A DNA stretch of 15,382 bases from Rhodosalinus sp041685465 (GTDB taxonomy: Bacteria > Pseudomonadota > Alphaproteobacteria > Rhodobacterales > Rhodobacteraceae), in the NCBI RefSeq assembly GCF_041685465.1, contig NZ_JAWLFS010000045.1, forward strand, positions 1 through 15,382, written 5' to 3'. Made by a program: the position numbers and the translations under genes. Position 1 is the first letter of the stretch. Each line of letters opens with the position of its first letter. Under the pieces are notes generated by a model that worked only from the letters and a program-made list of their open reading frames with translations, made no database searches and was not told where the DNA came from. Shown here in pieces: positions 7,230 through 14,168 of the stretch.

Positions 7230-8627
7230 ATGACCCGTCGCGTCGCCGTCCGCGGCCTTTGTGCCATTGTCTGCGCCCTTGTCGCGCTCGCCCCGGTCGT
7301 GCCCGCCGCCGCGGTGGAACGATCGCTGCGCCCCGAAGTCCGGCCCGATAGCGTCGGGGGCCACGCCCTGCCCGCGGTCGCGCGACAGGCGGTCTATCCG
7401 GTGCCGGGCCGCTCGCTCCGCCCGCAGGCGCGGCCCGGCGCGCTGCCGCGCGCGGTGCGCGCCGCCCCCGCCGAGGAGGAGCGCCCGACCATGCCCGCAT
7501 CCGAGCGGCAGGCCGCCTTCGAGGACTGGCTGGCGGATTTTCGCGCCCGTGCGCGGGGCGAGGGGATTTCGCCGCGCGTGCTCGACGCCGCGCTCGGCGG
7601 GCTGCGCTACGACGCCTCGGTGATCGATCGTGACCGCAACCAGTCGGAGTTCACCCGCACGCTCTGGGAGTACCTCGACAGCGCGGTGTCCGGGACGCGG
7701 ATCGCCAACGGCCGCAAGGCGCTCGACCAGCACGGCGCGGCGCTCGACCGGATCGAGGCACGCTACGGTGTCGAGAAGGAGATCGTCGCGGCGATCTGGG
7801 GGCTCGAATCGGCCTATGGCGCCTTCCGGGGCGAGACCGAGGTGATCGAGGCGCTCGCCACGCTCGCCTTCGACGGCCGGCGGGGCGCCTTCTTCGAGAG
7901 CGAGCTGATCGCGGCGCTGAAGATCCTTCAGGCCGGCGACACCACGCCCGACCGCATGACCGGCAGCTGGGCGGGCGCGATGGGTCACACGCAGTTCATG
8001 CCCTCGTCCTACCTTGCCCACGCGGAGGATTTCACCGGCGACGGGCGGCGCGACATCTGGGGCGCGGATCCGACCGACGCGCTCGCCTCCGCCGCGGCCT
8101 ACCTTGCCGGGTACGGCTGGACCGAAGGTCAACCCTGGGGGGTGGAGGTGCGCCTGCCCGAGGGCTTCGACTACCGCCTCGCCGCACGCGACGTGCGCAA
8201 GCGGCCCTCGGACTGGGCGCGCCTCGGCGTGCGCGACATGGAGGGCCGACCGGTGCCTGACCACGGGCAGGCCTCGCTCCTGCTGCCCGCGGGGGCGCGT
8301 GGGCCGGCCTTCCTGATCTTCGACAATTTCCGGGTGATCGAACGCTACAACCCTGCCGATGCCTATGTCATCGCGGTGGGCCATCTCGCCGATCGTCTCG
8401 CAGGCGGGCCGCCGATCCGCGGCGACTGGCCGCGCGGCGACCGCGCGCTCACGTTCGACGAGCGCAAGGAGATGCAGCGCCGCCTGACCGCGGCGGGCTT
8501 CGACACGCGCGGGATCGACGGGCGCATCGGCCCGCTCACCATCGCGGCCGTGCGGGACTGGCAGGCGGCGCAGGGGCTGGCGCCGGACGGCTATGCCTCC
8601 CTCACCGTGCTCGAACGGCTGCGCTAG
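7230..8627 (+). CDS. Lytic murein transglycosylase (MltB family) with peptidoglycan-binding domain
   Basis: This periplasmic enzyme cleaves the MurNAc-GlcNAc bond non-hydrolytically to give 1,6-anhydroMurNAc ends, in wall turnover. It has 465 residues. A Sec-type signal peptide occupies about residues 1-28, ending PAAA. There is no lipobox cysteine, so a soluble form is likely and not a lipoprotein. Next is an Arg/Pro-rich linker in which RSLRPxxRP occurs twice (31-39 and 61-69). The MltB-type catalytic domain spans about 93-390. Its general acid/base is Glu193 in IWGLESAYG, and GAMGHTQFMPSSY is the family's substrate-site motif. A C-terminal peptidoglycan-binding type 1 domain (about 405-465, with GIDGRIGPLTIAAVRDWQ) completes it. 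A GAGCAGG ribosome-binding site precedes the ATG by 8 nt. DapE and Asd upstream also serve wall precursor supply, but this gene has its own leader region. Confidence 0.93.
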   Translation: MTRRVAVRGLCAIVCALVALAPVVPAAAVERSLRPEVRPDSVGGHALPAVARQAVYPVPGRSLRPQARPGALPRAVRAAPAEEERPTMPASERQAAFEDWLADFRARARGEGISPRVLDAALGGLRYDASVIDRDRNQSEFTRTLWEYLDSAVSGTRIANGRKALDQHGAALDRIEARYGVEKEIVAAIWGLESAYGAFRGETEVIEALATLAFDGRRGAFFESELIAALKILQAGDTTPDRMTGSWAGAMGHTQFMPSSYLAHAEDFTGDGRRDIWGADPTDALASAAAYLAGYGWTEGQPWGVEVRLPEGFDYRLAARDVRKRPSDWARLGVRDMEGRPVPDHGQASLLLPAGARGPAFLIFDNFRVIERYNPADAYVIAVGHLADRLAGGPPIRGDWPRGDRALTFDERKEMQRRLTAAGFDTRGIDGRIGPLTIAAVRDWQAAQGLAPDGYASLTVLERLR

Positions 8628-8699
8628 CCTCTCCGCAACGACGGAGCGCGACGCCGGAAGCGAAACGGGTGGCGGCCGACCGGCAGGCAGCGGCCGTGC
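8628..8699. other. GC-rich end of contig before the assembly gap
   Basis: These 72 bases after the transglycosylase stop contain a short stem, CTCCG (8631-8635) with CGGAG (8642-8646). Nearer the gap they hold repeated GGC/GCC blocks with CGGCCG, able to form several alternative stems. No coding sequence is recognisable. Such local structure could explain why assembly stopped here. Confidence 0.5.
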
Positions 8700-8799
8700 N
8701 NNNNNNNNNNNNNNNNNNNNNNNNNNNNNNNNNNNNNNNNNNNNNNNNNNNNNNNNNNNNNNNNNNNNNNNNNNNNNNNNNNNNNNNNNNNNNNNNNNN
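8700..8799. other. Assembly gap (100 N)
   Basis: One hundred consecutive N bases, the conventional placeholder for a scaffold gap of unknown length. It removes the start codon and promoter of the FAH-family gene that follows. Because that protein resumes very near its usual N-terminus, little coding sequence of that gene is lost, but other material could be missing. Confidence 0.99.
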
Positions 8800-9483
8800 T
8801 TCGATCCGCCCGCGGTGCCGGGCATTCCCGTGGCGGGCGAGCGGGCGCTCTATCCCGTCGGGCGGATCTTCTGCGTCGGGCGGAACTACGCCGCGCACGC
8901 GGCCGAGATGGGAGTCGAGGTCGACCACGACGCGCCCTTCTACTTCACCAAGTCGCCCTCGGCCTGCCTCGCCTCGGGGAGCGTCCTGCCCTACCCGCCG
9001 GGGACCGAAGACCTGCACCATGAGATGGAGCTCGCGCTCGCCATCGGCGCCCCGGCCTTCCGCGCGAGCGCGGACGCCGCCGCGGCGGCGGTCCATGCCT
9101 ACGGCTGCGCGCTCGACATGACCCGGCGCGACCTTCAGAAGGCGGCGAAGGAGACGCGCCGGCCCTGGGATCTGGGCAAGGACTTCGAGGGCTCCGCCGT
9201 CTTCGGCCCGCTCACGAAGGCGGCCGAGATGGCCCCGCTGGGTCCGCAGCGCATCCGGCTGGAGGTCAACGGAGAGACGCGGCAGGACGCGACGCTGGAT
9301 CAGCTCATCCATCCCGTCCCTGCGCTGGTCGCGCATCTGTCGCACTTCTACCACCTGCGCCCCGGGGACCTCATCCTGACCGGCACGCCCGCGGGCGTGG
9401 GAGCGGTCGGACCGGGCGACCGGCTCAGCGGGAGCATCGAGGGCCTTGCGCCGGTCACGCTGGAGATCGGCGCGCCGGCCTGA
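8800..9483 (+). CDS. Fumarylacetoacetate hydrolase (FAH) family protein, 5' end lost in gap
   Basis: This is a metal-dependent C-C hydrolase or decarboxylase acting on acylpyruvates, of the single-domain FAHD1/YcgM/fumarylpyruvate hydrolase type. The visible 227 residues begin FDPPAVPGIPV, which normally lies a few residues from the start. RIFCVGRNYAAHAAEMG is the substrate-loop hallmark. HHEMELALAIG supplies two metal-binding glutamates and GCALDMTRRDLQ the metal-binding aspartate. DLILTGTPAGVGAV near the C-terminus is the family signature. All expected motifs are present, so only the beginning is missing because of the assembly gap. Members of this group include fumarylpyruvate hydrolase (gentisate pathway), acylpyruvase and oxaloacetate decarboxylase/tautomerase. 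Nothing nearby decides between them, so I give no symbol. The next gene starts 86 bp downstream. Confidence 0.92.
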   Translation, partial: FDPPAVPGIPVAGERALYPVGRIFCVGRNYAAHAAEMGVEVDHDAPFYFTKSPSACLASGSVLPYPPGTEDLHHEMELALAIGAPAFRASADAAAAAVHAYGCALDMTRRDLQKAAKETRRPWDLGKDFEGSAVFGPLTKAAEMAPLGPQRIRLEVNGETRQDATLDQLIHPVPALVAHLSHFYHLRPGDLILTGTPAGVGAVGPGDRLSGSIEGLAPVTLEIGAPA

Positions 9484-9569
9484 CCCCAAGCCCGCCGCAT
9501 GGCGAAAGGTACTGGATCGGACAGCGCCGCCGGGCCATCATGAAGCGACGCTGCGGACGGGAGGCTGCG

Positions 9570-11546
9570 ATGCGCGCGATGGCGGCACGGTTGCTCGCCG
9601 CGGTCCTGATGGGCGCCACGGCCGCGAGCGCCGCGGCAGAGGCGCCGACCCCGGCAGCCCGCGGGCTTGCGGATCCGGCGCTCGCCATGGGTCTGCGGGG
9701 CATCGCGGACTGGCAGACGCAGCAGCCCTTCGTCGACCGGATGAAGACCGCGCGGCCATGGATCGGCCACACGAACGACACCTGGGGTCAGTGGGACCAC
9801 GACGACCTCGTGGCCGGCGGGCACATCGACGCCGCGGGCTGGCCTGTCAGCCTGCCCGAGGGCGCCGACCGGCTCGAGGCGCTGGTCCTGACCGACATGC
9901 CGGAAAGCGCGTCCTACCTCGCGGGGCGCTACGTGCTGCGCTGGGAGGGCGCGGGCCATGTCGAGATCGGGGGACGCGTCCGGCTTCGCGCCCACCGGCC
10001 GGGCGAGATCGTCTTTCACTACGCCCCCGGCCCCGGGCTGGTCGCGGTCCGCGTGAAGGAGACCGACCCCGAGGGAACCGGCGACCACATCCGCAACATC
10101 ACGCTGGTGCGCGAGGATCAGCGCGCGCTGCACGCGGTCGGGGCACTCTTCAACCCGCGCTGGATCGCCCGGGTGCGCGATCTTCGGATGCTGCGCTTCC
10201 TCGACTGGATGGACACCAACGGCTCCGAGTTCGCAGAGTGGCAGGACCGGCCGCGGCTGCACGACATGACATGGTCCGGGCCGAACGGCGTCCCGGTCGA
10301 GGTCATGGTGGCGCTCGCCAACGAGATCGGGGCCGACCCGTGGTTCACCCTGCCGCATCGCGTGGACGACGACTTCGTGCGGCGCTTCGCCACCTATGTC
10401 CGCGACAATCTCGACCCGCGGCTTCGCGTTCACGCCGAGTATTCCAACGAGCTCTGGAACTTCGGATTCCCGCAGGCGCACTGGGCGAGGCAGCAGGCCG
10501 AGGCGCGCTGGGGCGCGGCGGCGGAGGGCGACGGCTGGGTTCAGTTCGCGGGCCTGCGCGCCGCCGAGGTGGCGGACCTCTGGCGCGATGTCTTCGGCGC
10601 GGCCGACGGCGACCGTCTGCGCACCGTGATCGGTGTGCACACAGGCTGGCTCGGGCTGGAAAAGCCGCTTCTCGAAGCGCCGCTCGCGGTGGCGGAAGGC
10701 CGTCCGCCGCCGGCCGAGAGCTTCGATCACTACGCGGTGACGGGATATTTCGGCGGCGACCTCGGCGGCGACACCCTGGCGCCGACGGTGCGCGACTGGC
10801 TCGAGGAGGGGGAGGCCGCCGCGACCGCCCGGACAGCGCAGGCGGTCCGCACGGGCTCCCTCGCGCGGCTGACGCAGGAACTCTGGCCCTATCACGCCGA
10901 CGCCGCCGAGCGATACGGCCTGACGCTGGCCATGTACGAGGGCGGGACGCACATCGTCGGGCGCGACGGCTGGGAAGAGGACGCCGCGCTGACCGCGTTC
11001 TTCACGAGCTTCAACTACACGCCCGAGGTGGCCGCGCTCTACGAGACGCTTCTGGATCACTGGCGCAGCATCGCCGACACACCCTTCAACGCCTTCGTGG
11101 CCGTGAGCAGGCCCTCGCGCCACGGGAGTTGGGGGGCGCTGCGCCATCTTGGCGACGACAATCCGCGCTGGGACGCGCTGATGGCGCACAACGCGGAGGC
11201 GAGGCCCGGCGACGCGCAGCGCGCGGACGGCACCTTCCTGCACGGGGTCCTGCGGGAGGGCGGCGCGGGGGCCGACACGCTGATCGGCACCCCCGAGGAG
11301 GATACGCTTCTCGGCGGGCCGGGCGACGACCGTCTCGTGTCGCACGGCGGGGCGGACCGGCTGCACGGCGGGCCGGGTCGGGATCGCGCGGTGCTGCCGG
11401 GCGGCGCGGGCGACTGGCGGTTTCACACCGAGGAGGACACGGTGATCGCAACCCGCGCCGGCACGCGGGTGCGCATGGTCGAGGTGGAAGAGGTGGGTTT
11501 CGCCGACGATCCGGCGCTCGTGTTCCTGACCGCCTCGCTGCGCTGA
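9570..11546 (+). CDS. Exported glycosidase-like protein with C-terminal RTX calcium-binding repeats
   Basis: A 658-residue protein. The start at 9570 is chosen over an in-frame ATG at 9540 because GGGAGG lies 5 nt upstream and it then begins with a clean Sec signal peptide (MRAMAARLLAAVLMGATAAS, cut near AAA-EA). A beta-rich region (about 60-210) precedes a segment that looks like a TIM-barrel glycoside hydrolase. AEYSNELWNFGFPQ (289-302) puts Asn293-Glu294 where clan GH-A enzymes have their acid/base, and LAMYEGGTH has Glu457 as candidate nucleophile. Residues 564-612 hold about three degenerate RTX nonapeptides (GGAGADTLIG, GGPGDDRLV, GGADRLHGG), known to bind calcium. I cannot name a GH family. 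The gene precedes a glycosyltransferase and flippase, so it may trim, cut or bind the exported polysaccharide. The enzymatic role is inference. Confidence 0.75.
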   Translation: MRAMAARLLAAVLMGATAASAAAEAPTPAARGLADPALAMGLRGIADWQTQQPFVDRMKTARPWIGHTNDTWGQWDHDDLVAGGHIDAAGWPVSLPEGADRLEALVLTDMPESASYLAGRYVLRWEGAGHVEIGGRVRLRAHRPGEIVFHYAPGPGLVAVRVKETDPEGTGDHIRNITLVREDQRALHAVGALFNPRWIARVRDLRMLRFLDWMDTNGSEFAEWQDRPRLHDMTWSGPNGVPVEVMVALANEIGADPWFTLPHRVDDDFVRRFATYVRDNLDPRLRVHAEYSNELWNFGFPQAHWARQQAEARWGAAAEGDGWVQFAGLRAAEVADLWRDVFGAADGDRLRTVIGVHTGWLGLEKPLLEAPLAVAEGRPPPAESFDHYAVTGYFGGDLGGDTLAPTVRDWLEEGEAAATARTAQAVRTGSLARLTQELWPYHADAAERYGLTLAMYEGGTHIVGRDGWEEDAALTAFFTSFNYTPEVAALYETLLDHWRSIADTPFNAFVAVSRPSRHGSWGALRHLGDDNPRWDALMAHNAEARPGDAQRADGTFLHGVLREGGAGADTLIGTPEEDTLLGGPGDDRLVSHGGADRLHGGPGRDRAVLPGGAGDWRFHTEEDTVIATRAGTRVRMVEVEEVGFADDPALVFLTASLR

Positions 11547-11766
11547 CCACCGCGCGGTGCGCACCGGCCTCAGCGGCATCGCGCCGGGCATGGAGGCGCG
11601 CCGTCGTCGTGCATCGCGGCCCGTACCCTGCGCCCTGGGGCCCATTCACGGATTCGCCCTTTTCTCGCCGCACCGCCGCGATACAACATCATGGCCGGCG
11701 TGATCCGAACACTGCCGTCGGACCATCCCGGCCGAAGAGACGCCGAAGGGACGCGGACCGCCCGCC
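11547..11766. promoter_or_regulatory. Intergenic region before the glycosyltransferase/flippase pair
   Basis: These 220 bp contain no convincing gene. CACCGCGCGGTG (11548-11559) is a perfect 12-bp palindrome right after the preceding stop. An AT-richer patch, ATACAACATC (11681-11690), is the best -10-like site, but no matching -35 stands out. CCGAAGAGACG (11732-11742) is followed immediately by a one-mismatch copy (11743-11753), close to the ATG at 11767. The ATG itself has no clear Shine-Dalgarno. Confidence 0.4.
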
Positions 11767-12660
11767 ATGACATCCAAAACGCCGCGCGACGCGCAAATCG
11801 CCGCCACGCCCGTCCCTGCGGCCGGGCGCGGGCTGTCGGTGATCGTGCCCACGCACAACGGCGCGGCAACGATCGGGCGCTGCCTCGCCGCCGTGGTCGA
11901 AAGCGCGGTGCCGCGCGACCTGCCGGTGGATGTCGTGATCGCCGCGAACGGCTGCACCGACGCCACGGTGGAAATCGCGGAGAGCTTTGCGCCGCGGTTC
12001 GAGGCCCGCGGCTGGGCGCTCCGGGTGCTGGACCTGCCGCAGAGAGGCAGGATCGCTGCACTCAACGCCGGCGACGCCGCCGCGCTGGGCAGACTGCGCG
12101 CCTATCTCGATGCCGACGTGAAGGTGAGCAAGCCACTTCTCGGGCAGATCATCACCGCACTCGACCGCGACGCGCCGACCTATGCCAGCGGCCACCTGCG
12201 CATTCCGCGCCCCACGACGGCAGCGAGCCGCGCCTACCGGCGTTTCTATCTCGGCGTGCCCGTCGTCGCCCAGGGCGCACCGGGCTGCGGTTTCTTCGCG
12301 GTGAACGCGGCCGGCCGCGCGCGCTGGGACAGCTTTCCCGAAGTGATGGCCGACGACATATTCGCCCGCCTCAACTTTGCCCCGCATGAGCGGATCGGCG
12401 TGCCCGCCGGCTATGACCGGCCTCTGGTCGAGGGCTGGTCGAGGCTCGTGCAGGTGCGCCGGCGGCAGGATGAGGGCGCGGCCGAAATCGCACGCCGCTT
12501 TCCCGACCTCGTTGCCAACGAGGACAAGCCCCGCGCCGGCATCGGCGCGCTGCTGCAGCGCGCGGCGGCTGATCCGGCGGCCTTTGCGGTCTACGCGGGA
12601 GTCGCGGGCGCCGGCCGCCTTGGCCCGCGCGGCGGACCGGGGCGGAGCCACAGCCGATGA
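11767..12660 (+). CDS. Family 2 glycosyltransferase
   Basis: This enzyme transfers a sugar from a nucleotide-sugar donor, presumably on the cytoplasmic face of the membrane during polysaccharide or glycolipid assembly. It has 297 residues. The GT-A fold begins with LSVIVPTHNGAATIGRCL (23-40). VVIAANGCTDATVEIA (57-71) is the nucleotide-binding strand-loop, and the metal-binding LDADV motif is at 114-118. GCGFFAVN (173-180) precedes DDIFARL (196-202), where the family's catalytic Glu-Asp/Asp-Asp pair is expected. There is no transmembrane helix; the C-terminal Ala/Gly-rich tail is not strongly hydrophobic. The stop overlaps the flippase start by 4 bp (ATGA at 12657-12660), so the two are translationally coupled and probably act on the same glycan. 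Donor and acceptor are unknown. Confidence 0.9.
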   Translation: MTSKTPRDAQIAATPVPAAGRGLSVIVPTHNGAATIGRCLAAVVESAVPRDLPVDVVIAANGCTDATVEIAESFAPRFEARGWALRVLDLPQRGRIAALNAGDAAALGRLRAYLDADVKVSKPLLGQIITALDRDAPTYASGHLRIPRPTTAASRAYRRFYLGVPVVAQGAPGCGFFAVNAAGRARWDSFPEVMADDIFARLNFAPHERIGVPAGYDRPLVEGWSRLVQVRRRQDEGAAEIARRFPDLVANEDKPRAGIGALLQRAAADPAAFAVYAGVAGAGRLGPRGGPGRSHSR

Positions 12661-14024
12661 GGGCGGGAATCGCTGGCCTCATGCGCGGCGGGTCGCTGAA
12701 GAGCCGGGCGATGCGCAGCTCCGGCTTCTCCACGCTCGGCTTCGGGGCCCATCAGGCGCTGCGGCTCGGCAGCAATCTCGTTCTCACACGTCTGCTGTTT
12801 CCAGAGGCCTTCGGGATGATGGCGCTCGTCGCGATGATCCTGCAAGGGCTCGCGATGTTCTCCGACACGGGCGTACGGCCGGCGATCCTGCGCAGCGCGC
12901 GCGGCGACGACATGGACTTCCTGAACACGGCCTGGACGATCCAGGTCGGACGCGGCTTCCTGCTCTGGATCGCGGCCTGCGGTCTGGCGTGGCCGCTGGC
13001 CGCCTTCTACGGTGAACCGGAGCTCGCCGCGTATCTGCCCGTCGCGGCGCTTTCGCTCATTGTCGCCGGGTTCAACCCGACACGCCGGCACACGGCGAAC
13101 CGGCACCTGCGGATCGGCCGGGTCACTGCGATCGAGATCGTCGCGCAGACACTCAGCCTGCTCATGACGATCGGGCTCGCGGCGCTGCTTGCCTCGGTCT
13201 GGGCGCTGGTTTTCTCTCACGTCATAGGCGCGATGGTGTCGCTGATCCTCGCGACGCTCTTTCTGCCGGGCAAGTGGAACCGGCTTCGCTGGGACCGAAG
13301 CGCGGCGCAGGAACTCATATCCTTCGGCAAGTGGATCTTCCTGTCCACGGCAGGGGGCTTCTTCTTCACGCAGGGCGACAAGATCGTGCTCGGGCGCTAC
13401 CTGTCGCTCGAGACCTTCGGAATTTACAACATCGGCTTCTTTCTGGCGAGCTTCCCGCTGATGCTGGGACGGCTGGTCACGAACCGCGTCCTGATCCCGA
13501 TCTACCGGGAGCGTCCGCCGGACGCGAGCGCGGACAACTTCGCCGCCCTGCGCAAGATGCGGGTGCTCGTCACCTCGACGCTGCTCACCCTGCTCATGGT
13601 CGCGGCCTACGCCGGGGCCTGGGCGGTCGAAGTGCTCTACGATCCGCGCTACGCGATGGCGGGCGCCGTCGTCGTCATGATCGCGGCGATGCAGGTGCCG
13701 CAGGTCGTCGGGCTGACCTACGATCAGGCGGCCCTCGCGGCAGGCGATTCGAGGCGCTTCTTCATCCTGACGGCGACCAAGGCGTCGCTGGCGCTGGCCG
13801 GTCTCGTGATCGGCTTCGAAGTCGCCGGGCTTGCCGGGGCACTGATCGCGCAGGGTATCGGCTTTCTGATGGCCTATCCCGTGCTTGTCTGGCTCGCGCG
13901 GCGGCAAGGGGCTTGGGATCCGGCGCATGATGCGCTATTCATCGTACTCGGCACGGTGCTCGCCGCAGGCGCGATCTGGGTCAACTGGCCGTCCGTGGCG
14001 CCGCTGTTCGCCGAACGCATGTGA
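12657..14024 (+). CDS. Wzx-type polysaccharide flippase (MOP/PST superfamily)
   Basis: A 455-residue inner-membrane protein that should flip lipid-linked sugar units from the cytoplasm to the periplasm. Many hydrophobic segments run through its length, consistent with 12 or more helices. The N-terminal SSGFSTLGFGAHQALRLGSNLVLTRLLFPEAFGMMAL region is split here into its two recognisable halves: the first helix (residues 21-40) and the TRLLFPEAFG loop typical of the family. FFTQGDKIVLGRYLSLETFGIYNIGF in the middle is its internal-repeat counterpart, with GDKIVLGRYL as the core. The start overlaps the glycosyltransferase stop by 4 bp. The base composition looks slightly less GC-rich than the flanking house-keeping genes, as is common for flippases. 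Substrate is unknown. The following gene is a type I polyketide synthase, so the transported unit might carry a polyketide or lipid part. Confidence 0.9.
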   Translation: MRAGIAGLMRGGSLKSRAMRSSGFSTLGFGAHQALRLGSNLVLTRLLFPEAFGMMALVAMILQGLAMFSDTGVRPAILRSARGDDMDFLNTAWTIQVGRGFLLWIAACGLAWPLAAFYGEPELAAYLPVAALSLIVAGFNPTRRHTANRHLRIGRVTAIEIVAQTLSLLMTIGLAALLASVWALVFSHVIGAMVSLILATLFLPGKWNRLRWDRSAAQELISFGKWIFLSTAGGFFFTQGDKIVLGRYLSLETFGIYNIGFFLASFPLMLGRLVTNRVLIPIYRERPPDASADNFAALRKMRVLVTSTLLTLLMVAAYAGAWAVEVLYDPRYAMAGAVVVMIAAMQVPQVVGLTYDQAALAAGDSRRFFILTATKASLALAGLVIGFEVAGLAGALIAQGIGFLMAYPVLVWLARRQGAWDPAHDALFIVLGTVLAAGAIWVNWPSVAPLFAERM

Positions 14025-14168
14025 CACCGTTGTGCACTGACAAGGCACGGCAGCACATCCATCCCTAGCCTTGTGCTGATCGGTCACCTTCCACCTGCCC
14101 GAGATCCGTCACAGAATCCGCCCATTCAGGTGAGAGACGGACGAGGACCGCAGAAAAGAGTTCACGGA
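14025..14168 (+). promoter_or_regulatory. Leader region of the polyketide synthase gene with overlapping inverted repeats
   Basis: These 144 bp are noticeably less GC-rich than the genes. CAGCACA (14051-14057) and TGTGCTG (14072-14078) form a perfect 7-bp inverted repeat. CAAGGC (14041-14046) and GCCTTG (14068-14073) form a second one. The right arms share two bases, so the two hairpins exclude each other. TCCGTC/GACGGA lower down is a third, weaker pair. These could be regulator-binding sites or an RNA switch between hairpins. Promoter hexamers are not clear. Confidence 0.4.

Noticed and set aside
3482..7267. Very long minus-strand open frame (about 1,261 codons) opposite dapE and rnr
   Set aside because: High-GC antisense shadow. 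Its product is Arg/His/Gly-rich with no domain, and the plus strand encodes two unmistakable enzymes here.
8593..8799. Apparent N-terminal extension of the FAH protein upstream of the gap
   Set aside because: It runs through N bases, overlaps the end of the transglycosylase gene in another frame, and does not resemble FAH N-termini.
7110..8825. Open frame reading through the N gap on the minus strand
   Set aside because: It depends on undetermined bases and is antisense to the lytic transglycosylase.
9540..9569. Earlier in-frame ATG for the glycosidase-like protein
   Set aside because: It has no ribosome-binding site and would put a charged MKRRCGREAA stretch before the signal peptide; the ATG at 9570 has GGGAGG.
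9348..11770. Long open frames on both strands overlapping the glycosidase-like gene
   Set aside because: Compositional shadows. Only the frame starting at 9570 has a ribosome-binding site, a signal peptide and recognisable motifs.
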